64,000 nt of DNA from Numida meleagris (GCF_002078875.1 NC_034424.1:8954326-9018325), one strand, 5' to 3'. Counted from the first letter of the stretch, positions 12,101-27,100 are shown. Translations and numbers: made by a program. Notes: a model not told the origin generated them from the sequence alone.

Positions 12101-15100
12101 AGAAAACACAACCCTACTTGTGAAATGGCTCATTAAGGAAGGCAAAGTGACAGGTAAGTAATTCTTCTTCCCAGGCTCTGTCACAAAGAGAGAGAGATTA
12201 AACCAACCAACCACACATTTTGAAATGCTTTGGATAGCCATTCTTTCCTCTTCTCTGTTAATTTCCTACTCTATTCATTCCTTAGTTTTCTAAAAAAAAA
12301 TCACCTCTTTAAATTTTATTTAGTTTACTTTAGTAGAGAGGACCTAGAACGCTTGGCAGATATAAAATTAAGATTCTACAAGTTCTCTATGACACTGAGC
12401 TACATAACACTCAAATTCTATCAGTTACTTGTGGAATTGATTGTAAACATTTAATAATTATTAATAGGTTCCAGAGATTACTCTAACTCTCCTAGTTTTA
12501 CTTACCTTACCAAATAACGTGAGAATAACTATTGTAATATACTCTTTCCTTTTTCTTTTCCTTTTTCTGCCTTGAATGTTACATCTTATAACTTCTGCCT
12601 TTCACACAGTATTTACAATTCCATGAAGCAGTTTTAACTTCAGTCACGAAGTAGGTCATGGTCAAACAGTAACAGGCTAGATAATACCCTACCAAATGGA
12701 CATGGAGGATTGTATTTTAGAAAGGATCGTTTGAGTACTTAGGCCACAGCACTAGAAAGCAGCATTTATTAAAACCATCTTATGCCTACTATTCATAAAG
12801 GAAAACAATCAATATCCATTTACAGAGTAAACAAAATGAAAACATTTTCTTTTAGAAAGAAAAATCACAATATTATTGACTGATAAACGTTCAAATGCCT
12901 ACCAAAACTTTGAACTAAATCAAGCTCATGCTTGGTTTTGATGTGCAGTCATTTTTAGAAGAGAGTACTCTAGAGTGTTTGGTACCTTTTATCTCTCAGA
13001 CCTTGATGGAGCCTAAACAGCATTAAGACTAAACCTTTCAAAACAAAACTGCAAAAAAAAAAAGTGGATTGTCTTATTTTAGCCCAATTCTCGGGTCCAT
13101 CCATAGAAGGTTACTAGAAAATGTATATGACAGTATCATTTATCCGTCTTTTTTTCTGTCAAGGAAATTATGAAAAGGAGACTTCGCTATGGCATAAACA
13201 TTAGTATGTTTACGCACCAGAAAAGCCCAACAAATCGTGTATTAAAAAAACCTTTTCATTTGAACATTAGAGGCCAAAAGAAGTTGAGTAAAGTCATCAC
13301 TTACTTAGAACCACAGAACTGAGTTTAGGTTGCACAGCTAAGGTTGGAAGGGGCCCTGGAGATCATCAAATCTGACCCCAGCTGCCCTGTTCAAAGTATC
13401 ACCAACTGCAGCTGCTTGCTCAGGGCACTGTTCAGTTGTGTTTTAAATATTGCCGAGGTCAGAGGCTCCATAGCATCTCCAGCCCCTTTTTACAGGCCAA
13501 GTACATTCATGCACTTACTGCTTTTGTATATTAAAAAATATATACAGATATTTCTTTAGTAAATAAACTCAAGTAATCTGAATGGCTAGTGGCACATCAG
13601 TGTACAATTATGTATTTTTTCTAGAACTCCAGAAAAAAACTCCATGCCAAACATCTTAATTATATAGAAATTAATGATTGTAGTTATACTTAAATATAAA
13701 AGTAGGCTTCACGTCCGCTTACTATGTCCTTCACTAAGAAGAGAACTTTTCACAAGTTTCTGGATGTTCTCTTGTACAGGAAGAACAACTTTCAAAACTA
13801 TGTTTTCATTAAGGACTTTTAAACATTGTTCTTCACAATCTAGATATTTCAGCTTATTGCCTATGTATGACTGTCATTTGAAAAAAACAGTAGCATGAAT
13901 AGAAGAAATTATTCTGCGGTTTACTTACAGTGCTGAGCTTACTACAACAAATGAGGATGCGGCGTTCATACAGCATACTGGCATAGAGATGCAGCATGTT
14001 GTTGACATCGACTGCTACAAAATACTCTGTCAGATTTCTCTAGGAAAAGAGATAAAATAATTTTGATTCATGATATTACAAAACTAAGTCTTTCATTTAA
14101 AAACAACAACTAAAAGAACCACAACAGACTCCATCCTCTTGTTATGCTACACAGAGTACATGGCTACGCGCAGTAGGTCGCCTTGTGTCAGACCAGCTTT
14201 TAATTAGCAGTATCTTTCCCCTGACTTTTGGGGACCTAGGCCATGGATTAATAACATTGAGGATGCTTCACACACAGTTTAAAGTATGAGATAATTCTTG
14301 GAGAAGAAAAATATGTTCCGTCACTTCTACAAAATATGTCAGTGCTGCCTGATGAAGCACAAAAATCACGTTCTAATGTGACACTTTTACTATGACAAAT
14401 TCAAGTTATTTAAGGAAAAAAGGGTAACTCCACTCTCTACCAAAATAATTCTTACCACTGGAAATTCACATGGGCATTTAGCACAAACTAAGAGCAGTTA
14501 TACAGGTCATCTGATATCTTCTCTTTGTACACTCAACAGCTGGAAATCCAAATTTACCCAATTGATCGATACATTCATACAGTAGAAAAAAATTACTCTA
14601 GCACAAGAATACTGTAAACATAGTTCATTTGCAAACTGCCTCTTAAGCATAGATAGGAAGACACAAGCAGGTAATGCTACTGAAAACGTACGCACACACT
14701 TCCTTGGCAACAGAGGTTCAAAAAAGTAAAAATAAAACAAGAATAAAAAAAACAAGAGAAGAAAGCAAGTTCCATCCATACACTATCCCATCAGCCAGCA
14801 ACACCACCCCATACATCATTATCAATGTAACAGCTCCGTGCACATGCTGCAGTGGAATGAACTCTGTATTATTTACTAAGGAATTAAGATTCTTCTAATA
14901 AACAGTAGAATTAAAACTTACAAATGCAACCCTAAGATTTTTACCAACAAGATTAGAAAGCTTTCAGGTAGATAACATCATCAAAATGTATTATGTTCTA
15001 TCAGAATAAGAGTTTCTGCTGCAAAATGTGAGGCCAACTAAAAAAAATGTGTTTTGTTTATAGAGGGTATTTTCATTTCTTAAAGAATTAAAAAAGCCAC

Positions 15101-18100
15101 AGTAGTGGAACTGTTAATACACGCCAAAATGCTGATCTAGGTAATTTGTTTCCAAATCGTTTCTTCTGGGTACGAAAGGGTTGCTACACAGTAAAGACAG
15201 TCTCGTACAAAAAGCACATGTGAGAGCAAAATTGGATTAGTCATGAATTCAAGTGCAATCTTAATCATCGTTAAATAAAAAAGCGCAGAAAAGCAAAAAG
15301 CAAATATGATTTAGAAACTTAAAGAAGCTCAACAAAGCCCATTAGCACTTTTGACAGATCCAAAGATAACTCTAAACCCACCAATACTTGGCCTGAGAAG
15401 TCTGCCAAGATGCTTCATACTGTGCAGAAATATGTTCCACAGCTTGCCATCCAAACACAAAGAACTGAAGAAAAATTAAGCCTTGTATTTGGAAGATTTT
15501 TGTACCCATATCTACTACTAAAAACTAAGCTCATTAGAGTTAGCTTCAAACATGTTAACATAAAACAGTCATTCAGGTCTTTGTTATAGAAGAGCTATCG
15601 CACCAGACAGGTATAGTCAAAAGGGAAAAAAAAAAAACAACCAAAAAAAACAACCAGCCAACACATTTTGCCAAAAACCTATTAAACTCTCATGTACTTT
15701 TTCTGTATTTCTCATCCCATCTGTGCTGATTAGCATGATATTTTTGTCTAAACATAAGCTGTCTTCTCTACATTTCTTCTTCCGCCTCTCACCCATCTTT
15801 CCACGACACCAAAACACAACGCATGACGACACAATTACTGCAAATAGTGTGAATTAAAAGAGTTCTCAAGTAGCACTGAACTTCTTTAGAAGCCACTCAA
15901 ATGAAGGGTACGGCAAAAGGAAAACTCCATCCCTGCATTCTGCCTGAAGATGGAGGTAGATATGAACATGCATGTATATGTTTGTAAGGCAAAAGTACTG
16001 ACTAGTGAAAGGGAAAACAGACACAGAGAATGGATTTGTAATTAATTCTTTCTAGTTTACTGCAGTGTAATAGTGGCTTTGACACAGAAATGTACTTTCA
16101 GATGGAAAGATTTACAAGGCTTTAGTCTCCTCTGTGCTCAGAAATTTGCCAACAGCACCTGCAAAGCATGTGGGCTGCATGGTAATGTATTGATACTAGG
16201 GAAATTCACGTGTTAGCTCTAAGTTGTATTTATAAGAAAGCTGTCATCTTTGAAGATGAAATTGGGACTTACACATGTATTTTGAAAGACATGTCTCGTA
16301 AGTGACAAAACCATGAATGAGTTAAATAAATACAAATGAAAGTGTTCCAATTTGCAGGCAGGATAATTGTTGCGTATTTTGTTTCCTAGGATTTAAACCT
16401 TTTAAGAAGAGAAAAGAGTGGGATTTTCGTAACAGAATATAGGATCTGGTATCCCTACTCCTCAAAATTCAATAGGAATGGCTACAAAATTCCCTTATGT
16501 TCCCTTTTAAGTTCATTTGAAGATCAATCATCTATTTGATCGTGTGCTATTTAGGACCAGTAAACGCACGTGCACGTTGACTCTTGAGATCAAAAATATT
16601 CCTTTCTTTCTCTGTCATCTAATGAAGAACTTTTCACTGAAGGCAGAAAACAAAGGGCTCTCACCTCTGCAAAGAAAGAGCAAAGCTCAAACATATTAAA
16701 AACATGTATTATACTTCAGCATTTTAGGCTGCTGCTGAAAGGCATTTACAAGACTTCTGTAAATTGTTTTTATTTGGACAAATCAATAGAAGAAACCAAG
16801 TTTCCTTCTCCATCCTCCTACTGGAAATCCCTCATCTTCTAAATAAGATTATTTTCTTTGTAATATCACAAATTCAAAGTCTAACAGGAGTTAGGTCATT
16901 TGTTATGCAGTTAAGATACTTTTATAATGCCATGCAGATACTCCAGAGACCAGAATAACAAAGACAATACACTCCAGAAAACGGTGTAAGTATAGAAATA
17001 AAAAGTGAAGGGGAATAATAAGAAAAACAGACAGCAAAAGATGTACAGTGTAATGAGTTAAAAAATAGGCACTCTGAGATATGAGATGTAACAATCAGAG
17101 TACATACACATCATAACATCACCAAGAAGATTTCATCATCTCCAACTGCTAACGTACCAGATATTTCCAAAATAAAACAGTCATTACTAGGAAATTTAAA
17201 GACTTGCACTATATTTCCTGCAATGAATTCAACTTCTCTCTGAAGTTACAGCGTATTTACAAACTCTGCATATAAAAAATCTTTTGAAAAAGTTAATGCT
17301 TACACTGAAGTGTCTGAGCTAAATGTTTTGTGGCTCAAACACATTGGTCTGACACAGATAACTGCAACAAGTATGTTAACATTCCAAACAGCCCTGTGTA
17401 GTACTCCATTAATCATCACATATGACTTCAAAGTTTGGTACTTCTAAAACTTTTGCTAATATGAGTTTTAAATTTTCAATAAGATAGGTAATTATCAATA
17501 AGATAGATGGAATTTTGAATAAAGCAGTCCAATTGATGAATAGAGATTCATGCTCATTTAATGTCCTTGCCTAATATGCTGCAATTCTACACGAAAGCTG
17601 CACTGACACATAAAATTCTCATAATAAATTACATGATACTTATTAGGAAAAAGAAAAACACACAAAAGAAATACAAAATGGTCAACTGCAACAAGAGTTA
17701 GACCAGTGGATCTGAGTTTTAACATTTTTCTTTCGTACAGTGAGCCCCATCTTTTTAAACTTGGGTGTGCGTGCGTGCGTATACACGTGTTAATGAACAA
17801 AGTGTTCTTCCACCTCTATTCCCAGAGGTGCCCTGGCTCACCCCAGACGCTGTGCAGAGTCCATCCTTCACAGTGACAGCAGTGCACAGGATACCTACAG
17901 CAAAACAGCCACATTCCCTCGGAGGCGCATCAGCACCGCTCAGTGATTAGAGAGGATGCTTTTTAGCGTCACACGGCACTCCTTTCCATGAAGGCTGAAC
18001 ATTCAGCTTTCAAAGGGTTTCCAACTCCTTCTGGCCCAAGGCCTCTGCTTTTATAACTGCCTTTGATTCATGAGCATTCATCACATCTCCTGCTCAAATG

Positions 18101-21100
18101 TTTTGGGAAGCTGACTCATACCTTTGAATATAAAGTGAACGCTACCAGCAGACATAACGAACAGAGCATAAACACTTAGTAAAGGCTTCAAAAAGTATAG
18201 CTGTAGTGCATGTGTTAAGCTGATCTACATCAGTTAAAGCAGGTCCAAGCCAGAAGACCTACATTTAATCCTGTCACTAGTTTCTTACTGCTCATTTCTT
18301 CCTGCCTTTTAATTTACCAGCCTGTAAAATGGAAACGAACTTCATTTCATGCTCTCCAGGAGATTTGAGGATTACCAAATAAAAATTATTAACGTTTGAG
18401 ATGATCAGCATAAAAGAGATTAACATAAAATATCACTCCTATAAACAAATAATCACGCCTGGATTAGGACGGGAAATACACCAGACTGATAGCCATTTTA
18501 GATTCAGGAACTGATTCTTGAATTACTCCTAATGTATCATATTTCTGTAAAAATTAAGCACTTTAGAGCAAAAAGCACATCTACTGAATTTACTGAGAGG
18601 ATATATGCCAGTATGGAAAGCCTATGACACAGAAAAGATAGCAACAACATTTTTAAACAGATATAAAGAGCCCCAAGTGTAATCTGCTATCCAAATCATC
18701 CACAAATGAGAAAGAATGTCTTAATAATTCCCTTTACTCTTTCTTTCTTTTTTCCCTCCTCCCTTCCTTCTTTCATGCCATAAATTTAAGTTTATGACGC
18801 TAAGGCAGACTTCAAAATACTCAAGTAAGAAAACTGAGATGTCAGACACAGAAAATTGGCTAAGAGATGTAGCAGGTGCATATTAAAGAATATCTAAGAG
18901 AAGCAAATGCTAGCACTGTCTTCCCACAGGCCTATCATCTGGTTACAAATTTGAGCAATGCTGAAAAGCATATAAAACAATTTTGTCAGGTTTAAAAAGT
19001 CTCAGAAGAAGTGGTCCTAAATAATCCAGGTATATCTTTTCAGATAACCACCTAAGAAACAGATCATATTTTACCATCTCCTATGTCGTTCTTTCAGAAA
19101 GGTCTCACTGTATGAATGACAGATCTCCTTTTTTTCCTGTCCATATCAATTTATCCATTAGTACTTTAAGAAATTTCAACTTGCAATCACAAGTATAGCT
19201 GACAATTAATATCACAAGAAACAATTAACAATCACAAGTGACAATTAATAATCACAAGTATAGATGAATTAATATAAAATATCTTAAGGATATGTGATGT
19301 CTGAATATACAGACAACATCTTAAAGAACAAGCCAAGTTAACACCAAAGTGGTATTTGATCCTTACTAAATACTAGCAATATAGATGTTAGAAACATTGA
19401 ACTCTTCCACTCCCTAGATTACACCCTTGACACAATTGAATAAATTTAAAAACAAAACCAAAAACATATTGTTCTGAAACATTTTTCTTTAACTAAAATT
19501 TACTTGAAACTAGCATGCTCTTTCTCTAACAGATCAAAAAGAATTACTTTCCAAATTTAGCTTTTAATTTTAGCGTCTGATACATGAAGAAAGCCAACAC
19601 AACTATGGAAACATCATGGGGAGAACAAACTTGAATCTGGATGCAGAAGAAAAAACCGATTCCTTAGTTGTGGAAAGTTTCTTTAAATGCATTAGTTAGC
19701 TATAAAGGTGAAATCATTCAACAGATTCTTGTCACCTTCCTGAGAGAGAGACCAAAATCAGTTCAAATTCTGCCTTTTTACATAAAGAAGAATACTTGCA
19801 GCACTCTTCTAAGCGGTAATCAGAACTGCCTTGGGATTACCTTCAAGAATTCCTCCTAGTCCTGTTGTAAAGTCCTATCATTCATGCAAATCAACAACAT
19901 CATTGGTCTCTGGAATTTTTTGAAAGAGCACCATGCCTTCACATGCAGACAGTTACCAAATCCCTGTTCTTTGCTAATTTTGAGCAGGCTAAAACTATAG
20001 ATTTCAAATTTCCTCACTCATTAGGACCAAGAAATTATTGAGTGTTAATAGCTTGTAATAATAGAGTGACAATAATACATGGCTTTGTATTTTTCGAGTA
20101 ACGATCTTTACTTACAGCTTAAGATAATTATTCTGTAAATTTGCTACTCAGTTGGTCATTTGATACCTTTGCTTAATTAGAATGGCAAATACTAAAAACT
20201 TCACTCTGGTATGATGTAGATGTTCTTCAGCAGGCCTTTTACTCCTGTGCCTTTGCCCTTAGAAACACCATTTTCTCTCTCTCACGCCATTTAGTATAAA
20301 CACCTAAATTTTTCTTCAACAACCAGAATTATTTTACTGACTGCAATGTATTAGTAGGCCAAACAGAGGTAATGCTAGCTATTTACCATTTCCTTTTAAT
20401 ATCAGCAGCAAAATAAAGTGCACGGTCCTCTACTGTACTCACATTTTCAGGTATACTAGGAAGCTCTCTGATGTCAGGCACAGTAAAGTAAGAGTGCTGT
20501 AAAAGAAGAGCAAATAGTGATTATTTTGATACTGTCAAAAGCATTCTAAACTTATTGCCTGGTATTAGCAGTTGCTCAACTAAGTAATAAGGACAGGACA
20601 TTCGTTACCAACTACCAAGATGACTTGTTAGTCCTAGATTACAAAAGCTGACATCTCACATCCCAAATGCAATATGAAATGTAATCAGATAGGAAGCATC
20701 AAATACTCCTGAAAAGAGAGATTGCATTGCTTTGTTCTGCAGAGATACTGACACAGACAGACTTTCACAATGTATGACATATGCCAAGAAATATCCAAGG
20801 CAGACTATAACTCCAACTAGCTTTCCACAGCCCACTGCAAGCTCCACGGTGAACCAGGAGACAACAGCAAGGAGGTCCTTTTCTGACTTTTTAGTGAGTT
20901 TCATTAAAGGCAATCGTGAAGTTATGGAAATTTCCGAGAAATACATCCTAAGTTTTTATGCCTATCTGTAAAATTATGACTGAAGTTCTCAGCCACTTTT
21001 ATCTTCTTCAAGAATTTGAAAGACTACTGATCTCTCAGTTTCACAGTCCATTATATTGTTAATTTTTTTTTTTAATTGACTGCATTCCAAGAAAACAGCT

Positions 21101-24100
21101 TTATTCCAGTTCCCATTCTGATAGCACACAACTTGCATGATTCTTGCTTACAGCACTGGGAAAGTAAGAGAGAGCATGCAACTAAGTTGTTTTTGGAAAT
21201 TGATGTTAATACAATTTACATCATATTCACAATTTTTACAATCTTAGGACTTTTTTATTATTTGCTGAAGCTTTATAGGGTTTTATATCCTTGGCATAGT
21301 TCCACAATTGGCACAGTTTTCTTGCATGCATCCCATACGTTTCAGCACTTCATGAACAGTCTATAGCCTGAAATAGCAAGAGGGCGTAACAGCTCTGCTG
21401 AACACAGACAATGAATTTGTATAAACACAACTTTTGCTTTTTGATACATCACTGTTTTACTTGGCTAGAAGGATGTAAAGAAGGGACACAGCAATAGAAT
21501 ACGCAACTGTATCACATATAGGAGCCTCGCTCCAATCCCAAAACAGGCTTGCAATAGCTGAAATAAAATGCATAAAGGTACCCTAGCAAGCAGTCCGTTG
21601 GCTGCTTCTTGATATATTTTCTTGCTTCACTGCCCATGAAATGTCTGAGGCAAGGGGAGAACAGCAGCATTCCTTGAAACCACTGTTATGAAAAAAACCT
21701 GAAATATCCCAAATGATCACTGGCTTTCAAGAGAGCTCTTCCTTCAGTCAAAGAGAAATGCTGTTCATAAAACAGCTAGCCTCAAAAGGAATGGGGCATT
21801 TCTACTGCCAGCTGGTGACCTAGCAAGGCCAACAACTGTTACCTGTCAACGGACATCACAGAGTGAAGTGATGAGACTAAGCTGGTGGTTGCCAAAAAAT
21901 ACTTTAGACGAAGGACTAAAGGCAGAGAGAGTGGGAGAAGAAAACTGGCTGCACACATCACTAGTTTCCATGTGAACTCCAAATGACTAATCGGCAACTG
22001 CAGCAACACGCATCTTTAGTATTTTTCCACTACAACCTGGTACACAAGGTGGTTCTACAAAAGTGAATTTGAATACAGACAACCCAAAAGACTAACTTCA
22101 AAACACAACCCCTTTGATAAAATCCCACATCTCTTCTTTCAGTGGTCTTTGATTAGGTTTCTGACAAAATATAAATATGAAGTAAAACCTTATTTGTGTG
22201 AGACTTTTTCCCAGAGGGAGGAGAAGAAGGAATTAGAAAATGCAATTAACAGCTAACAATCTGAACACTGTTACGACAGTACGTGACTGCTTTCCAGTCT
22301 TGCCCCTTGCACACTTGCATGGTCTAAGAGCTCTGCAGAAGTGCAGACAATAAATGTCATGCTGCTGCTCTGTGACCTCTAGCAGGTCGCAAATGATATG
22401 GTGAGACATTTCCATGGGGAGTACACACAATCTTCCTCCAATCAAAGAACAGCATTTGAAAGACATGTGAGGTTAAGGAAAGGGAAACAGAGGGCCCCAG
22501 ATGTGAAAAGGGGAATTTCACAGCTCTGAGTCCTCATAAGAAAACAACATCTGCATGCCAAGTTCCAAAAAGGAGAACTGCTTTGGAGAACATTTCTCTA
22601 TTATGGTAAGCAATGAAAATTAAACACCTTAGTTTACATCTTATTTTACTCTTCACTTACCAATCCAAGCTGAACAGGGGTTTTTGGCTCAGGGATGCTA
22701 AGTTTATGAAATGTTTCCAGAAGCTCACTCCTTTGATTATCCTGAAATAAGAAAAAAACAAAACAAGAAAACAAAGAAAAATAAAGTACGCATTACCACA
22801 GCAAACTAACTGCAAAACGGAAGGATAATGTCTGTGACGTGGGGGGCTAGGGAACTGGCAGGTGTTACAATGGCTTGATATATCAGACTATGAACAATAA
22901 TAAAAGTAGTTTCCTCTGATGGCTGATTCTATAACATTATTATTTTTTTTTTCCCATATATGTATTTTCACATATTTCTGCAACCTAAGTCACCAATGTA
23001 TCACTACACAGTTACTCAGCTTGGAGCAAGCCAGTTTTCACTGCAAGTTCTTTACAACAACTCGTTAGCTTAGGCTAAAACAAGAAGTATTCAGCCCCTG
23101 TAGCTGAAGATACAATCCTACATGATCGTACCTCTAACATCAGTGCTTCTGACAAATGCAAACTACAATCATTACTACAAAATAAATCAAAGCAGCAACC
23201 TAAGATTATACTTGTAATGTTTTAAATACATGAAACTAGGCTAGATATTGCAATCATGTGATTTCTCTGCATCATGAACTATCTTTTATAAAACTAGAAT
23301 CAAATTTTAATAGCTTAGTTCACATTCTTACATTATCTCAAAACTGATTTTTACATTGTTTTGCTTTAAAAGCAAAACCAGCATCTAAAAGAGCTAGGCC
23401 AGATTATGCTACGTGGATCAGCATTTTGCATCAGTAAGCTTAGTTCTACACTTACTTCACATGGCAAGTAAACTTTGATAAGACACTGACCTGCCCAAGG
23501 TGCATGAAGCACCACAATCTGGGAATTGCGTGGATGTGGTCAGTACATCTCAGCTCAAAGAGTTCGTGCAGTGCAAGTGACTGCAGGGAAACCACTAACT
23601 TGTGTTGGATCCATAGTCACATTCTTAACTGTAATCTTTTCTCAAAAATAATCTAAAAGTTGATTTATTTTTCGTAGGTGGTTGACAAACATTCAGCCTA
23701 GCTGAATATGTACTTGGCTATTACTGCACAATAGAGATTCATAAATTCACATGGCCTTGTCTGATATGAGCAACCCTTAAAACAGCTTGCTTTCAGTCTC
23801 TCTCCCACGTCTGATATTGGGGCAGGGAAGAGAAGGGTTAGTACTTTAGAATAATACCTGTCCTTTTGCTGAATAATCTGCCAAGACATTGAGCAGCTTA
23901 TAAAAGACTTCAAACCATGGTAGGTAACTAAAAAAAAAACACACACATAAAAAAAAAAAGAAAACAAGGAAGAAAAAGCATACATTTAACTTGTTAAACT
24001 TCAGTTAATAAATCCAAGATTGCTGGCTATATATACTTGCATCCTCAACAACAGTCTTCACTGGACACACTTTATACATATCTGTTAGGAAAGTCACATC

Positions 24101-27100
24101 GGACCTTCACTGAAGGAGAGCACTGCCAGAAGGCTGAAGCAACCCTTTCCTTTGGCAACTGAGCTTCAATCCTGGGAAGGATTGAAGGAGCTTCACTCCT
24201 TCCCAGAGTTTCCAGCCACTCACAGGAGCCCAGCTCAAAGCAGAGTACTGGCTGTAAAGAAACTTTGATACTGGGCCAGTCAATGCCAGAAGTCCATAGG
24301 AATTTCTTCTCACCTCGTACGTAACATTCAGATTGTTACACAGACCCATCAAATAACTGTACACAGATTTACCCGTGCTCATTAGTGGTAGAATATTTTA
24401 AATCGTAATCATTACCCAAGAAGTACAGCTAGTAACTAGTCTTCAGTATAGCTGCTGAACAACTAGTAAACTGAATATAAACAGTTGTTTGGGTTTCGAA
24501 TACCGATACTACCGACTTCTTTATTTATTTTATTTACATCGCATAATCAGTGTCTTGATGTTAGAAATAAACCATCATAACTACTAAATCTTATTCTGCA
24601 TCCTACATCACTGCATTTAGTACAGCTAAGTCAAACAGAAGTAAATCTGCTAACAACTTACAAAAGCATTAAATTAAACAAAGACACAAACACCCAGAAA
24701 ATCCCATCTTTCTCATTTCCTTTACATCCCCGCTGAATAAAATAAGACAACTAAGATGTCACTTTTCACCACGCTTTGCTTTGGTCTGATTTTGGACCAC
24801 ATCTTCATGGCACAGTTCTTTATTTCAGCTCCCTTTTAAATTCCAGCAAGGAATTTCCCCTCAGCTGCAGCGAATGGGAAGGAAAGTTGACATGACGCAC
24901 AGACTGACTCTTCTTTTAATCACAGATGCTTTCTGAAGCAAATGGATTCTATTTTGATAGAGTTAGACAAGATTTAAAGTTTTTATAAAATATGGCTACA
25001 TCCTGACATCTATAAAGAATTGAGTGCCCTGTGGTTCCTAACAGTACAGCTTTTAGTAATAAATGAAGTGAGAAGCTATATATGAGACAGATAAAGTGAA
25101 TGGCACTCCATCATTAACATTTGTTTGAAGCCTGAAAATGCTACTGTAACATGTAAGTAGCTTATCAAAATACGCTGATAAGAAACTTAACTTTTCATGC
25201 TATATGACAGTATTATCATTTAAATTAATATGCTTTAAGTATCTTTACAAACAATGTATTAGAATAGAGCGGAAAGACAGACAATTACCACTTTAAACAG
25301 CATTTAAGTTTGGCATATATTGTAAACATTCAAGAAGGATTAGGCAGAAGATACGTTTCTTTTTTCTGTTTAGTTAAATAAACTTCAGTAGAGTTAAAAG
25401 CCATTACAAGGGTAACAAGAAATCCTCTCAAAACCTATCTGCTAAGAAGAGATTAAGAACCTAGGAAACAAATCCTAGCAAGCTATCAACCAAAGATAGC
25501 CTGAAGATGAAAAAACAGAACACCAGGAAGACAGAAAGCTCCCCACCAGAACGAAAACCAAAACTTATTTCAGGAAGGCACGTTTAAAGTTCGGCTTAAT
25601 TGCTCAGGAAGTATGTCACTGTCTGAAGCAGACCTCAACACACCGTGATCCGCAGGGGGATTTAGCAGCTTGTGCTCAAGAGAGGGGCAAGACAAGACAA
25701 CAACAACAAGACGCTCACTCTGGAAAACTCCCAAAAGCTGCTGTTTCAGGTAAAAAGTTTAATCGCGTCTTAATAACAGAATTACAGCCAGCGCTAAGTA
25801 GTTTTGAAAAAAAATCAATGTATTTATTAAAGATTAAATATTTAGTCTGGGTTTGTATGACGCATGGGAAAAAAAATGCAAAAAGAAATCATTTATGCAT
25901 CTCTGCAAAGCTTCCATAAAGCGACTTCAGCCAAGTTTGACATGATGAATATATCACATAATCAATCACTTTAAGCTCTACCATCTTACCCTACTATAAT
26001 ATCCGCGTATTTACCCTATCTATTACAAATGAATTGCATGGCAATTTATTATCACCGCAAGAAGTTACTCTACTGGAATCCGTGGGAGTTCCTTCTACTT
26101 TCAAAGAGCCAAAGAGGTGCACGAGCAGCTTCAGAATTCAATTCAATATAGTTTGAACGTTTAAGGTCTAGAGTCCTGCAGGTATGTAGACTACTGAATC
26201 TGTTTCACAGATCAAGAACCAGTTATCTGAAGCTCTTTCCAGATATTCATCCTGAAGAAGAAAGGCGCGGGTTATGTCTTACGAAGAGCAGCTCCACGCT
26301 GCTGCGTCTGAGCAGCCCCTGCCAAAGAGACGGAGCCAAATTGAGTCGGAGTCCTTCTGAGCCACATGCAGCTGAAGTAGCACAACTGGTAGCACTGCTG
26401 AAGATTTATGGCTTATGACTTGCTCATATTTAATTTGTAACCAAACACTTCCCCTTCCTCTTAGCTACCTTAGAAGTTTTGATTAACTCTTGTTTTCACA
26501 GGTCAGAGGTTAAACAAAGGAAGGGAAGAGCTCTGCAGTGAAATTGCCCAGAGCACCACAGCATGCGAGCACACGCACACGCGTGCACATGCGCGCACAC
26601 ACGCGGCTGTTCAAGCTACACGAAGAAAACAGCAGACGGGAAATCATTCACCAAAGTTGAAGTTCAAAGACTCCAAGCAGTATAAGCGGAACATGGCTGC
26701 AGACTGAACAAAAAAAGGGCAATCTGAAATTTAGTTTGAGTTTTACATTTTCAATTTCCTCCAATGTGTGTGTGTGTGTGTGTGCGTGAGACACATTTGC
26801 CACAAATCATGACAGCCAGTTCCAGCCTGACCCAAGCAGGCAGCGAGGTCGGAGCTCTGCTTTGCTCTCCTCCTGCGATGCAGCTCGCTGCTGGAGACAG
26901 GCCAGTCTGACGGGAAACAAACGTGGGCACAGGAAAGCTGCTTATTATGCTACATAAGGTCTGCACAAACTCCACTGCACAAGTCGCACAGTACCTTATT
27001 CAGAAACTCGTATGTCATCACCTTTTTAGTGCGCTCCTTGAAAGCACAAAACATCATTAGTTACATGTGTCATAGCAATTAGGGACAGTCAAAACGTTAA

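Larger units (their letters stand above)
9013..13928 (-). other. DENND1A: DENND1A intron, 4.9 kb
   Basis: The stretch between exons 13929-14039 and 8912-9012 has no exon-like block. It contains the A17 tract at 9051-9067 and a CR1 3'-end fragment at about 13306-13499. The rest is unremarkable AT-rich sequence. Confidence 0.85.
14040..20442 (-). other. DENND1A: DENND1A intron, 6.4 kb
   Basis: The stretch between exons 20443-20496 and 13929-14039 contains A-rich tracts near 15626-15650, a short 19-bp duplication at 17476-17506, a polypyrimidine tract at 18729-18774 and a 20-bp tandem repeat at 19182-19262. I see no other gene. Confidence 0.85.

Noticed and set aside
24164..24206. A microRNA precursor
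   Set aside because: The longest stem is 16 bp with a 3-base loop, too short and tight for Drosha/Dicer processing.
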